Of a DNA stretch of 64,000 nt, positions 26,734 to 34,896 are shown piece after piece; position 1 is the first letter of the stretch, and each line of letters opens with the position of its first letter. Location: assembly GCF_004137245.1 (NCBI RefSeq), contig NZ_SDWS01000001.1, positions 310,001 through 374,000 of the forward strand, written 5' to 3'. Source of the DNA: Nocardioides glacieisoli (GTDB taxonomy: Bacteria > Actinomycetota > Actinomycetes > Propionibacteriales > Nocardioidaceae). The notes under the pieces were generated by a model. It saw only the letters and a list, made by a program, of their open reading frames with translations. It made no database searches and was not told where the DNA came from. A program made the position numbers and the translations under genes.

Positions 26734-27593
26734 TGGTCGACGCCGGTCTGGTCGTCGTCGACAAGTCCCCGGGCATGACCTCGCACGACGTCGTGGCCCG
26801 GGTACGCCGGCTCGCCGGCACCCGCAAGGTCGGCCACGCCGGCACGCTGGACCCGATGGCCACCGGCGTGCTGGTGCTCGGCGTGGACCGCGCCACCCGG
26901 CTGCTCGGCCACCTCATGCTCACCGAGAAGTCCTACGACGCCACGATCCGGCTCGGGGTGGTCACGACCACCGACGACGCCGAGGGTGAGGTCGTCTCGA
27001 CCCACGACACGAGCGGCGTCCGCGAGGACGACGTACGCACCGAGCTGGCACGGTTCGTCGGCGACATCGAGCAGGTGCCGACCGCCGTGTCTGCCATCAA
27101 GGTGGACGGACAGCGCGCGTATGCCCGCGTGCGCGCCGGCGAGCAGGTGGAGCTGAAGGCCCGTCCGGTCACGATCCACGACCTGGTGGTGCACGACGTC
27201 GCCCTTCCGGAGGTGCGGATCTCGGTGCGCTGCTCGTCGGGCACCTACATCCGGGCGATCGCCCGCGACCTCGGGGCGGCACTCGGCGTGGGCGGGCACC
27301 TCACGGCACTGCGGCGCACGGCCGTCGGCCCCTTCGACCTCTCCGTCGCCCGCACGCTCGACGAGCTCGCGGACCACTTCGCCGTGCTGCCGATCGCCGA
27401 CGCCGCGCGGTCGACCTTCCCCGTCGTGGACCTCACCGACGAGCAGGCCGCACACGTGCGCTTCGGCCGCGCCCTCGACCTGACGGTCCCTGCGGACGGA
27501 CCGCACGCGGTGTTCGCGCCGGACGGTGAGTTCCTGGCGCTCTACGAGCAGAGTGGCACCCGCGCGAGGCCGGTGGCCGTCTTCGTCCAATGA
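26733..27593 (+). CDS. truB: tRNA pseudouridine(55) synthase
   Basis: 286 residues. It shows the TruB motifs: GLVVVDKSPGMTSHDVVARV, the catalytic-Asp segment KVGHAGTLDPMATGVLVLG, the Tyr in EKSYDAT, and SGTYIRAIARDLGAALG. It makes pseudouridine 55 in the T-loop of tRNAs. A C-terminal PUA-like segment (residues about 215-286) is present, as in the actinobacterial type. Coupled to rbfA by one-base overlap. The DHH phosphoesterase often found between rbfA and truB is absent here. Confidence 0.96.
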   Translation: MVDAGLVVVDKSPGMTSHDVVARVRRLAGTRKVGHAGTLDPMATGVLVLGVDRATRLLGHLMLTEKSYDATIRLGVVTTTDDAEGEVVSTHDTSGVREDDVRTELARFVGDIEQVPTAVSAIKVDGQRAYARVRAGEQVELKARPVTIHDLVVHDVALPEVRISVRCSSGTYIRAIARDLGAALGVGGHLTALRRTAVGPFDLSVARTLDELADHFAVLPIADAARSTFPVVDLTDEQAAHVRFGRALDLTVPADGPHAVFAPDGEFLALYEQSGTRARPVAVFVQ

Positions 27594-27740
27594 CCGTCCA
27601 ACGATCGACCCTCCATGGGGGTGGGTCCGGCGGTCTGGTCCACGTCAAATTGGGCTGGCGGGCGCCACGGTGCCAGGAGGATGTTGGACAGCGGGACGGG
27701 GGGGCCGCACGGGGCGGCTGGGTCCCGAGGAGGTAGTTCC

Positions 27741-28586
27741 GTGTTCGTACGCCGCATCTCAGCTCTCGCCGGCGGCTTGGTCCTGCTGGCAGGCTCACTC
27801 ACTGGAGGGGCTGCCCATGCCGCCCTCGACTCGCAGGCCGGGTACGTCCCGGTCAGCATCACCGCCGCCCACAACGTCGTCATGCCGACGACGATCCAGC
27901 CGGGGGTCAACACCTTCCGGGTGACGACCGAGGCCAAGAGCTCGGGCTTCCAGCTCGTGCAGCTGGCGGCCGGCTACACCCTCGACCAAGCCATCGACGA
28001 CATCGAGAACGGGCTCGAGAAGGGCAAGATGGGGGCCTTCAAGCGGTTCGAGGCCAACACCACGCTGCTCGGCGGCGTCAACATCGTGTCCGGCAAGATC
28101 GGCAAGGTCGCCGTCGACCTGGAGCCGGGCACCTACTACGCGACCGACATCGAGCGGAACAGGCCGTCGGCGTTCACCGCCTTCACGGTCGCCGGCGCTG
28201 ACACCGGCGCGACGATGCCGGAGGGCTCGACCATCCGCGCGGTCAAGAACGCCAGCTGGGCGAAGAACCCGAAGTCGATCGCTCGCCGGGGGATGCTGAC
28301 GTTCGAGAACTTCTCCTCGGCGAACCACTTCGTCGGTCTCGTCAAGCTCAACCGGGGCAAGACCGTCGGGGACTTCGGTGAGTGGCTGAAGAACGAGTCC
28401 GGGCCGCCGCCGGTCAACTTCGGCAAGTCGTTCGACAGCAACGTCGTCGGCCCCGGTCAGACGGTGGCGATGAACTACAGCCTGCCGCGCGGCAACTACG
28501 TCCTGGTCTGCTTCTGGCCCGACGCGAACATGGGCGGCATGCCGCACGCGTTCATGGGCATGTATCGCGGCATCAAGGTGCAGTAG
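27741..28586 (+). CDS. Secreted protein with cupredoxin-like C-terminus
   Basis: 281 residues from GTG 27741, which follows GAGGAGG at a good distance. The signal peptide is FVRRISALAGGLVLLAGS, then AHA, so it is exported. The mature protein is beta-rich. The end, YVLVCFWPDANMGGMPHAF then MGMYRGIKV, is arranged like the Cys...His...Met copper loop of plastocyanin-type domains, but the first copper His is not identifiable. An earlier, similar segment (DLEPGTYYATDI) suggests two beta domains. It sits between truB and ribF, where core clusters usually have no extra gene. Function unknown. Confidence 0.82.
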   Translation: MFVRRISALAGGLVLLAGSLTGGAAHAALDSQAGYVPVSITAAHNVVMPTTIQPGVNTFRVTTEAKSSGFQLVQLAAGYTLDQAIDDIENGLEKGKMGAFKRFEANTTLLGGVNIVSGKIGKVAVDLEPGTYYATDIERNRPSAFTAFTVAGADTGATMPEGSTIRAVKNASWAKNPKSIARRGMLTFENFSSANHFVGLVKLNRGKTVGDFGEWLKNESGPPPVNFGKSFDSNVVGPGQTVAMNYSLPRGNYVLVCFWPDANMGGMPHAFMGMYRGIKVQ

Positions 28587-28635
28587 CACCACTCGAGTGG
28601 GGGACCGGCGGCGCGGGGCGCGAGCCCCGCGCCGC

Positions 28636-28641
28636 TAGGCT
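28636..28641 (+). promoter_or_regulatory. -10 element of ribF
   Basis: TAGGCT six bases before the GTG at 28648. Confidence 0.6.
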
Positions 28642-28647
28642 TCCCGG

Positions 28648-29583
28648 GTGCAGATCTGGCGTGGAGTCGACGACGTGCCGGCCGACCTCGGCCGCACCGT
28701 CGTGAGCATCGGGAACTTCGACGGCGTGCACCTCGGACACGCCCACGTCCTCCGTGAGGCGCGCGCGACCGCGGCCCGGCTCGGCATCGCGACCGTCGTC
28801 GCGGTGACCTTCGACCCGCACCCCATGGCCGTCCTGCGGCCCGAGCACGCCCCACCGACGCTGTCCTCGATCGAGACCCGGGCCCGGCTGCTCGAGTCGG
28901 CCGGGGTGGACGCGATCCTCGTGCTGGCCTTCGACCGCCAGATCGCCAGCTGGTCGCCGGCGGAGTTCATCGACCGGATCCTGGTCGAGACGCTGCACGC
29001 GGGTGCGGTGGTCGTCGGCTCCAACTTCCGCTTCGGGGCCAAGGCCGCGGGCGAGGTGGCCACCCTCGTGGAGGCCGGTGCGACCCGCGACTTCGACACG
29101 GTCGGCGTACCCCTCGACGGCGGACCGCAGGTCTGGAGCTCGACCTATGTCCGCCAGTGCCTGGCCACCGGCGACGTCGCCGGTGCGGCCGAGGCGCTCG
29201 GCAGGGCGTTCACGGTCCGCGGCACCGTCGTCGAGGGAGACAAGCGCGGTCGTGAGCTCGGCTTCCCCACCGCCAACGTCCCGATCCCGCCGGTCGACGC
29301 AGCGCCGGTGGACGGCGTGTACGCCGGCTGGCTGACCCGGCTCGACACGGGGGAGCGCTACCCCGCAGCGATCTCCGTCGGCACCAACCCGACGTTCGAC
29401 GGCGAGCGCGAGCGTCGCGTCGAGTCCTACGTCCTCGACCGTGACGACCTCGAGCTCTACGGCGTCGAGGTGGTGGTCGAGTTCGTGGACCGGCTGCGCG
29501 GCCAGGTGAAGTTCGAGGGCGTGCCGGCGCTGATCGAGACCATGCACGACGACGTACGACGCGCGCGCGAGATCCTCGCGTGA
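28648..29583 (+). CDS. ribF: Bifunctional riboflavin kinase / FAD synthetase
   Basis: 311 residues. The N-terminal FMN adenylyltransferase domain begins VVSIGNFDGVHLGHAHVL (HxGH-type nucleotidyl-transfer motif) and contains TFDPHPMAVL. The C-terminal riboflavin kinase domain contains GRELGFPTANVPIP and SVGTNPTF. It makes FMN and FAD from riboflavin. The GTG start has a -10 box six bases upstream. Its stop overlaps the GTG of the next membrane-protein gene (GTGA). Confidence 0.97.
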   Translation: MQIWRGVDDVPADLGRTVVSIGNFDGVHLGHAHVLREARATAARLGIATVVAVTFDPHPMAVLRPEHAPPTLSSIETRARLLESAGVDAILVLAFDRQIASWSPAEFIDRILVETLHAGAVVVGSNFRFGAKAAGEVATLVEAGATRDFDTVGVPLDGGPQVWSSTYVRQCLATGDVAGAAEALGRAFTVRGTVVEGDKRGRELGFPTANVPIPPVDAAPVDGVYAGWLTRLDTGERYPAAISVGTNPTFDGERERRVESYVLDRDDLELYGVEVVVEFVDRLRGQVKFEGVPALIETMHDDVRRAREILA

Positions 29584-30560
29584 CCACCGGGCACACGCCG
29601 GTCGAGGAGTGGTTCCTGGCCCACGGGCTGCCCTACTTCGTGGCCGAGGAGCGGGCGGCCGCGCGCGCCGGCCTGCGTCCCCGCCGGCTGGTGCCGGTCC
29701 TGGTGCTGCTCGTGGTGGTCGCCGTCGCTGCCGGCGGCCTGCTGGGCTGGGCCTCCGACACCTACTCGGCCGGGCCGGGCGTCTGGATCACGGTCATGTT
29801 CCTCGGGCTGCTCTGGTACGCCGCGACCGCGCTGCACGCGAGGCCCATCCTCGGGTTCGCGCTGTCGCGCACGCTGGGCAGCCTGCGCTACCTGGTGCCG
29901 ATGGCCTCACGCGCACTGCCGCTCCTGCTGGTCTTCGTCACGTTCCTCTTCGTCAACGCCGAGGCGTGGGAGATGACGAGCAACCTGCCGTTCGGGGTGC
30001 TCTGGTTCACCGTGCTGCTGATGTTCGGCCTGGCCGTGCTCTTCCTGATGACGCGACTGCCGGAGGAGGTGGACCGGGTCGACGACGAGGTCGACGGCGA
30101 CTTCCTCGTGCGCGCCTGCGCCGACACTCCGCTCGAGGAGGCCAGCCGACGGGTCGCTGCGGACCCGTCGATCGACCCCCAGGAGCACGCCCAGGTGGAG
30201 GGCTTCGAGCGCTGGAACCTGATCCTCGTGCTGCTGGTCATCCAGGCCGTGCAGGTGCTGCTCCTGTCGTTGACCGTGTTCGCCTTCTTCATGCTCTTCG
30301 GGTCGCTGGTGATGGAGACCGCGACCCAGGAGTCCTGGACCGGGCGGGACAACGTCGGCAACGCACCCTTCCTGCCCCACGTCTCGGTCTCGCTGATGAA
30401 GGTCTCGCTCTTCCTCGCGTCCTTCAGCGGGTTCTACTTCACGGTGTCGGCGGTCACCGACGACACCTACCGCCGCCAGTTCTTCTCCGTCGTCGAGCGG
30501 CAGCTCGAGCGGGCGGTCGGGATGCGCGCGGTCTACCTCGCGACGCGCGAGCGCGACTGA
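29580..30560 (+). CDS. Integral membrane protein of unknown function
   Basis: 326 residues with about six hydrophobic segments: near residues 38-60, 65-85, 118-138, 140-160, 215-250 and 268-290. A charged cytoplasmic loop of about 55 residues lies in the middle (LPEEVDRVDDEVDGDF). The N-terminus has VEEWFLAHGLPYFVAEER, reported often in actinobacterial membrane proteins of unknown role. No transport or enzyme motif is visible. The start overlaps the ribF stop, so it is translated from the ribF message. Two large hairpins follow the stop. Confidence 0.8.
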   Translation: MTTGHTPVEEWFLAHGLPYFVAEERAAARAGLRPRRLVPVLVLLVVVAVAAGGLLGWASDTYSAGPGVWITVMFLGLLWYAATALHARPILGFALSRTLGSLRYLVPMASRALPLLLVFVTFLFVNAEAWEMTSNLPFGVLWFTVLLMFGLAVLFLMTRLPEEVDRVDDEVDGDFLVRACADTPLEEASRRVAADPSIDPQEHAQVEGFERWNLILVLLVIQAVQVLLLSLTVFAFFMLFGSLVMETATQESWTGRDNVGNAPFLPHVSVSLMKVSLFLASFSGFYFTVSAVTDDTYRRQFFSVVERQLERAVGMRAVYLATRERD

Positions 30561-30568
30561 CCGCTCGT

Positions 30569-30624
30569 CGAGCGGTGGTCCACCCACGTTGGACGGCCTC
30601 GGAGTGTGGCTCCGCCACCGCTCG
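30569..30624. terminator. Hairpin 1 between convergent genes
   Basis: Ten-base arms CGAGCGGTGG (30569-30578) and CCACCGCTCG (30615-30624) enclose a 36-base loop that itself contains GGAG...CTCC. It begins eight bases after the membrane-protein stop. Confidence 0.55.
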
Positions 30625-30649
30625 CGGGCGCGTCGAGCCGGGACACGCC

Positions 30650-30709
30650 GATGGGCGGTGGCCCAGCCACAGTTCCGGCGTACGGAACGTGGCTGGACCA
30701 CCGCCCATC
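30650..30709. terminator. Hairpin 2 between convergent genes (60-base interrupted palindrome)
   Basis: Arms GATGGGCGGTGG/CCACCGCCCATC, then CCAGCCAC/GTGGCTGG, then TTCCG/CGGAA around GCGTA: 25 pairs with two small interruptions. It lies 12 bases before the ptsH stop on the other strand, so it probably terminates both convergent transcripts. It resembles hairpin 1 in sequence. Confidence 0.7.
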
Positions 30710-30721
30710 AGGACGGACCGG

Positions 30722-30964
30722 TCAGGCGTCGAGGTCCTGCTCGACGAGAGCGGCGATCGTGTCGACGGCGGCCTGGTCGTCGCCGGCCACCTCCACGGTG
30801 TCACCGTTGCCGGCGCCGAGGGTCATGATCATCAGCGACGAGCTGGCGTCGACTCCGTTGATGGTGACGTCGGAGCCGAGCTCGCCGGCCTTCTCGGCGA
30901 TGATCGCGGCGGGACGGGCGTGCAGGCCGACGGCGGAGCCGACGACGACGGACTTGCTGGGCAT
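30722..30964 (-). CDS. ptsH: Phosphocarrier protein HPr
   Basis: 80 residues. The phosphorylation site His15 lies in GLHARPAA. The segment SSSLMIMTLGAG replaces the Firmicute regulatory Ser46 region (KSIMGVMSL), so control by HPr kinase is unlikely. It transfers phosphate from enzyme I (encoded at 34.9 kb) to the EIIA domains of the fructose and mannitol transporters. It is the last gene of the fruR-fruK-fruA-ptsH set, 46 bases after fruA, with its own Shine-Dalgarno (AAGGAG). Confidence 0.96.
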   Translation of the reverse strand: MPSKSVVVGSAVGLHARPAAIIAEKAGELGSDVTINGVDASSSLMIMTLGAGNGDTVEVAGDDQAAVDTIAALVEQDLDA

Positions 30965-31010
30965 GGTTCTCCTTGGAGGGTTGGTCGTACGTTGTCGGTC
31001 GGGTTGGTGG

Positions 31011-33089
31011 TCAGACGGTGGCGACGTCGGCGTCGGAGCGGCCCATCGTCTTGAGCACCACGACGAGCGCGGCGCTCAGCAAGACTCCGGCCAGGAGAGC
31101 GACGAAAAAGCCCGCGACGCCGTCGACGGCGAAGATGACGAAGATCCCGCCGTGCGGGGCGCGGAGGCTGACGTCGAGGCCCATCGACAGGGCGCCCGTG
31201 AGCGCGCTGCCGGCCATGATGGGCGGGATGACGCGCAGCGGGTCGGCCGCTGCGAACGGGATGGCGCCCTCGGTGATGAACGACGCCCCCATGGCCCAGG
31301 CGGCCTTGCCGTTCTCGCGCTCGGGGACCGTGAACAGCTTCGGTCGTACGACCGTGGCCAGGGCCAGCGCCAGCGGCGGGACCATGCCGGCGAGCATGAC
31401 GGCTGCCATCACGCGGAGCTCGGGGGCGTCCGTCGCGGTCGCGGCGGCGCCGAGCCCGGTGGTGGCGAAGGCGTACGCCGTCTTGTTGAGCGGGCCGCCC
31501 ATGTCGAAGGCCATCATCAGGCCGAGGATGACGCCGAGGATGACCGCCGACCCGCCCTGCAGGCTGTTGAGGCCGTCGGACAGCGCCTCCATCAGGCCGG
31601 CGAGCGGCTTGCCGAGGACCACCACCATGACGAAGCCGCTGATCAGCGTCGCCAGCAGCGGGATCACCAGCACGGGCATCAGGCCTCGCATCCAGGGGGG
31701 CACCTTCCAGCGGGTGATCCACAGCGCCACGATGCCGGCGAGGACGCCGCCGACGATGCCACCGAGGAAGCCGGAGTTGATGCTGCCGGCGATGGCGCCC
31801 ATGACGAAGCCCGGCGCGATGCCGGGGCGGTCGGCGATGGCGTACGCGATGTAGCCGGCCAGGGCGGGCACCAGGAACCCGAAGGCCGCGGCGCCGAGGG
31901 TGAAGAGCAGCGCACCGAGGTAGGCGAAGAACGCGCTCCCGAAAAGCGCGTGGTCGAGGCCGAGCTCGTTGACGTCGGGAAGGTTGAAGAACGTGTTGTC
32001 GACCGCGATCGTCTGGCCGTCGTTGACGATCTCGTAGCCTCCGAAGAGGAAGCCGAGGGCGATCAGCAGGCCGCCGGCGGCGACGAACGGGATCATGTAG
32101 GAGACGCCGGTCATCAGGACCCGGCGGGCCGTGGCACCGAAGGACTGCTTGTCGCCCGTGGACTGCGACGCCTCGCTGGCCGTCCCCTCCACGCGCGGGG
32201 CGCTCGACGGATCCGCGGCGTAGCGCAGCGCCTCGGCGATCATCGCGTCGGCGTCGTCGATGGGTCGCTTCACGCCCGAGCTCACCATCGGCTTGCCCGC
32301 GAAGCGGGAACGGTCGCGCACCCCCACGTCGACCGCGAAGATCACCGCTCCGGCGGCAGCGATCGTGGCCGGGGCGAGGGGAGTGGAGCCGGCGGAGCCC
32401 TGGGTCTCGACCTGGAGGTCGACCCCCGCGCGCTCGGCGGCGGCCTCGAGGGCCTCGGCGGCCATGTAGGTGTGCGCGATCCCGGTCGGGCAGGCGGTGA
32501 CGGCGACCAGCGAGGGCTTCGCGCCGGAGGGCGCACCACCAGCAGCCGGCGCGGCGGCGGTCGCGGGGACCTCACCGCCCGTGGGCGTCGCGGCACCGGA
32601 CGGGGCGCCGGAGGCCGGGACCGGCTTGGCGGGCGCGGCCTCGCCGATCTCGTGGGTGATCAGGTCGACGACCTCGTCGGCCGACTCCGCGGAGCGGAGC
32701 GCGTCGGTGAAGGCGGGCTTGACCAGCGCGCGGGCGAGCTTGGTCAGGATCGTCAGGTGGTCGGCGTCGCCGCCGGCGGGAGCGGCGATCAGGAAGGCGA
32801 TGTCGGCCGGGCCGTCCTTGGCGCCGAAGTCGACCGGCGGGTCGAGCCGGGCGAAGGCGAGGGTCGGCGTCTCGACGCCCGCCGTGCGGCAGTGGGGGAT
32901 GGCGATGCCGCCCGGGAGCCCGGTCGAGGAGGTGGACTCGCGTGCGAACGCGTCCTCGACGAGCTGGTCCCGGTCGGTGGCGCGCCCGGCGTCGTCGACG
33001 ACACCCGCGAGCGCGCGGATGACGTCGTGCTTGTCCTGGCCCCAGGCTGCGCCGAGGCGCACCAGGTCCGTGGTGATGAGGTCGGTCAT
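31011..33089 (-). CDS. fruA: PTS fructose transporter, fused EIIABC
   Basis: 692 residues with domain order A-B-C. EIIA has the phospho-His66 in GGIAIPHCRT. An Ala/Pro linker leads to EIIB with the P-loop-like VTACPTGIAHTYMAAEAL and its phospho-Cys. EIIC (about residues 345-692) has many hydrophobic segments, including MTGVSYMIPFVAAGGLLIAL. It imports fructose as fructose 1-phosphate, the substrate of the upstream-coupled FruK. It overlaps fruK by ATGA. Regulation is probably by the DeoR-type gene at the head of the operon. Confidence 0.95.
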   Translation of the reverse strand: MTDLITTDLVRLGAAWGQDKHDVIRALAGVVDDAGRATDRDQLVEDAFARESTSSTGLPGGIAIPHCRTAGVETPTLAFARLDPPVDFGAKDGPADIAFLIAAPAGGDADHLTILTKLARALVKPAFTDALRSAESADEVVDLITHEIGEAAPAKPVPASGAPSGAATPTGGEVPATAAAPAAGGAPSGAKPSLVAVTACPTGIAHTYMAAEALEAAAERAGVDLQVETQGSAGSTPLAPATIAAAGAVIFAVDVGVRDRSRFAGKPMVSSGVKRPIDDADAMIAEALRYAADPSSAPRVEGTASEASQSTGDKQSFGATARRVLMTGVSYMIPFVAAGGLLIALGFLFGGYEIVNDGQTIAVDNTFFNLPDVNELGLDHALFGSAFFAYLGALLFTLGAAAFGFLVPALAGYIAYAIADRPGIAPGFVMGAIAGSINSGFLGGIVGGVLAGIVALWITRWKVPPWMRGLMPVLVIPLLATLISGFVMVVVLGKPLAGLMEALSDGLNSLQGGSAVILGVILGLMMAFDMGGPLNKTAYAFATTGLGAAATATDAPELRVMAAVMLAGMVPPLALALATVVRPKLFTVPERENGKAAWAMGASFITEGAIPFAAADPLRVIPPIMAGSALTGALSMGLDVSLRAPHGGIFVIFAVDGVAGFFVALLAGVLLSAALVVVLKTMGRSDADVATV

Positions 33090-34039
33090 GAGGTGTCTCC
33101 GAGTGCGGTGACGCCGACCAGCTCCGTGCGGAGCTGTGAGGGCTGGGGGATGGTGGTGCCGGGCAGACCTGCGGCGGCGCTGCCGTAGGCAACAGCCAAC
33201 GCCAGGCGGTCGGGGGCCGCAAGACCCCTGATGTCGCCGAGCAGGTAGCCGAAGAGGGAGGAGTCACCAGCGCCGACGGTGCTGACGACGGTGGTGGGGG
33301 GCGGCGTGGCGTGCCAGGCGCCCTCGGGGGTGACCAGGACGGCGCCGTTGCCGCCGAGGGTGGCGAGCACGGCACCGACTCCGCCGTCGATGAGCTGGCG
33401 GGCCGCGACGGCGGTGGCGGCCGGGTCGGACTCCAGCTCGTCGGGGTCGCCGCCGGTGAAGGAGGCCAGCTCCTCGCCGTTGGGCTTCATCAGGTCGGGA
33501 GCCGACGTGGGCAGGCCGTCGACGAGCGCCTGGAGCGGGGCCTCGCTGGTGTCGACGGCCACCCGGCCGCCCACCTCACGCAGGCGGCGTACGAGCTCGG
33601 CGTAGAACTCCGGGGGAGCGCCCGCGGGCAGGGAGCCGGCCAGGACGGTCCACGCCGCACTGGACGCGCGGACGAGCACGGCCTGGGCCATCAGCTCGAG
33701 GTGGAGCGGGAGCACCTCGGCGCCGGGGGAGTTGAGCTTGGTCGTCGTGCCGTCCGGCTCGGTGATCGTGAGGTTGACCCGCACGTTGCCCGCGGGTCGC
33801 ACGGGCCGGCAGTCGATGCCCGCGGTCAGCAGCTCGAGGACGAACGGGTCGTCCTTCGCGGCAGGTACGACGGCGATGCTGGGGATGTCGGCGCTGATGG
33901 CCGCGCGCGAGATGTTCACCCCCTTGCCACCGCCCTGCGAGGTCACCGACGCGACGCGGTGGACCTGCCCGCGGGTCAGCTCGCCGTCGAGCGCGACCGT
34001 GCGGTCGATGCTCGGGTTGGGCGTCAGGGTCAGGATCAT
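33086..34039 (-). CDS. fruK: 1-phosphofructokinase
   Basis: 317 residues, PfkB family. It begins LTLTPNPSIDRTVALDG, typical of 1-phosphofructokinase and tagatose-6-phosphate kinase. It has GGGKGVNISRA and the C-terminal signature with the catalytic Asp in TVVSTVGAGDSSLFGYL. It phosphorylates fructose 1-phosphate to fructose 1,6-bisphosphate. Four-base overlaps with fruR upstream and fruA downstream make a tightly coupled operon. Confidence 0.95.
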   Translation of the reverse strand: MILTLTPNPSIDRTVALDGELTRGQVHRVASVTSQGGGKGVNISRAAISADIPSIAVVPAAKDDPFVLELLTAGIDCRPVRPAGNVRVNLTITEPDGTTTKLNSPGAEVLPLHLELMAQAVLVRASSAAWTVLAGSLPAGAPPEFYAELVRRLREVGGRVAVDTSEAPLQALVDGLPTSAPDLMKPNGEELASFTGGDPDELESDPAATAVAARQLIDGGVGAVLATLGGNGAVLVTPEGAWHATPPPTTVVSTVGAGDSSLFGYLLGDIRGLAAPDRLALAVAYGSAAAGLPGTTIPQPSQLRTELVGVTALGDTS

Positions 34040-34803
34040 GCGACCACCACCTCGATTCCGGCTTGTTCCAGGGCGCGGCGGTCCTGGGGATCGATGCCTC
34101 TGTCGGTCACGAGCACGTCGACGCTGTCGAGGGTGGCGAACCGCACCGCGTTCTCGACGCCGAGCTTGGTGGAGTCGGCGAGCACCACCGTGCGCCGCGC
34201 ACAGGCGATGATCGCGCGCTTGCTGGCGGCCTCGTCGCTGTCGGGAGTGGTCAAGCCGTGGCCGACCGTGAGGCCGTTGGTCGCCACGAAGGCGACATCG
34301 GCCCGCAGGTCGGCGAGCGCGGCGACGGTCTCGGCCCCGACCGCGGCGTGCGTCGTGGGGCGGACCCGGCCGGGAAGGAGGTGCAGCTGGATCTGGGGCA
34401 GTCCGGCGAGACGGGTAGCGACCGGGACTGCGTGGGTGATGACGGTGAGCCGGTGGTCGCGGGGGAGCGCGGCGGCGAACCGCGCGGTGGTGCTGCCGGC
34501 GTCGATCACGACGACCGAGTCGGGCGGCGGGAGGAGCGCGACCGCCGCGTTGGCGATGGCCTCCTTGGCCTGCGTGTTGGACTGGTCGCGCTCGACGATC
34601 CCTGATTCGATGACCTTCAGGGACCCGGCGGGCACGGCGCCGCCATGGACCCGACGCACCACACCCATCCGGTCGAGGGTGGAGAGATCGCGGCGCACCG
34701 TCTCGGTCGTGACCTCGAACTCCTCGGCGAGCTGGACCACCGACAACCGACCGCGACGACTGATCAGCTGGGCCATCGCCTGCTGACGCTCTTCGGCGTA
34801 CAT
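34036..34803 (-). CDS. fruR: DeoR/GlpR-family transcriptional regulator of fructose genes
   Basis: 255 residues. The N-terminal DeoR-type winged helix contains RQQAMAQLISRRGRLSVVQL, then VTTETVRRDLSTLDRMG. The C-terminal sugar-phosphate-sensing domain contains VVVIDAGSTTARFA, VATNGLTVGHG and VLADSTKLG. It is first gene of its operon, coupled to fruK. The likely effector is fructose 1-phosphate or 1,6-bisphosphate, by analogy with related regulators. Its probable operator lies in the 93-base region shared with divergent ptsI. Confidence 0.93.
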   Translation of the reverse strand: MYAEERQQAMAQLISRRGRLSVVQLAEEFEVTTETVRRDLSTLDRMGVVRRVHGGAVPAGSLKVIESGIVERDQSNTQAKEAIANAAVALLPPPDSVVVIDAGSTTARFAAALPRDHRLTVITHAVPVATRLAGLPQIQLHLLPGRVRPTTHAAVGAETVAALADLRADVAFVATNGLTVGHGLTTPDSDEAASKRAIIACARRTVVLADSTKLGVENAVRFATLDSVDVLVTDRGIDPQDRRALEQAGIEVVVA

Positions 34804-34835
34804 GGTCCTCCTCCCGGCAGTGTGCGGATCTGCGT

Positions 34836-34863
34836 ATGTGTTGTTTTAGTCCCGAATGTGTTG
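34836..34863. promoter_or_regulatory. Direct-repeat operator between fruR and ptsI
   Basis: ATGTGTTG at 34836-34843 and again at 34856-34863, exactly 20 bases apart (two helical turns), in the only AT-rich stretch of the fruR-ptsI intergenic region. Spaced direct repeats are common for DeoR-family operators. Probably bound by FruR to control both directions. Confidence 0.55.
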
Positions 34864-34896
34864 CCTGTCAACCTTGCCTTGTTCTACGGTGTGTCC

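Noticed and set aside
30561..30721. Short plus-strand ORFs through the convergent gap before ptsH
   Set aside because: They are translations of the two palindromes and have no ribosome sites or recognisable protein features.
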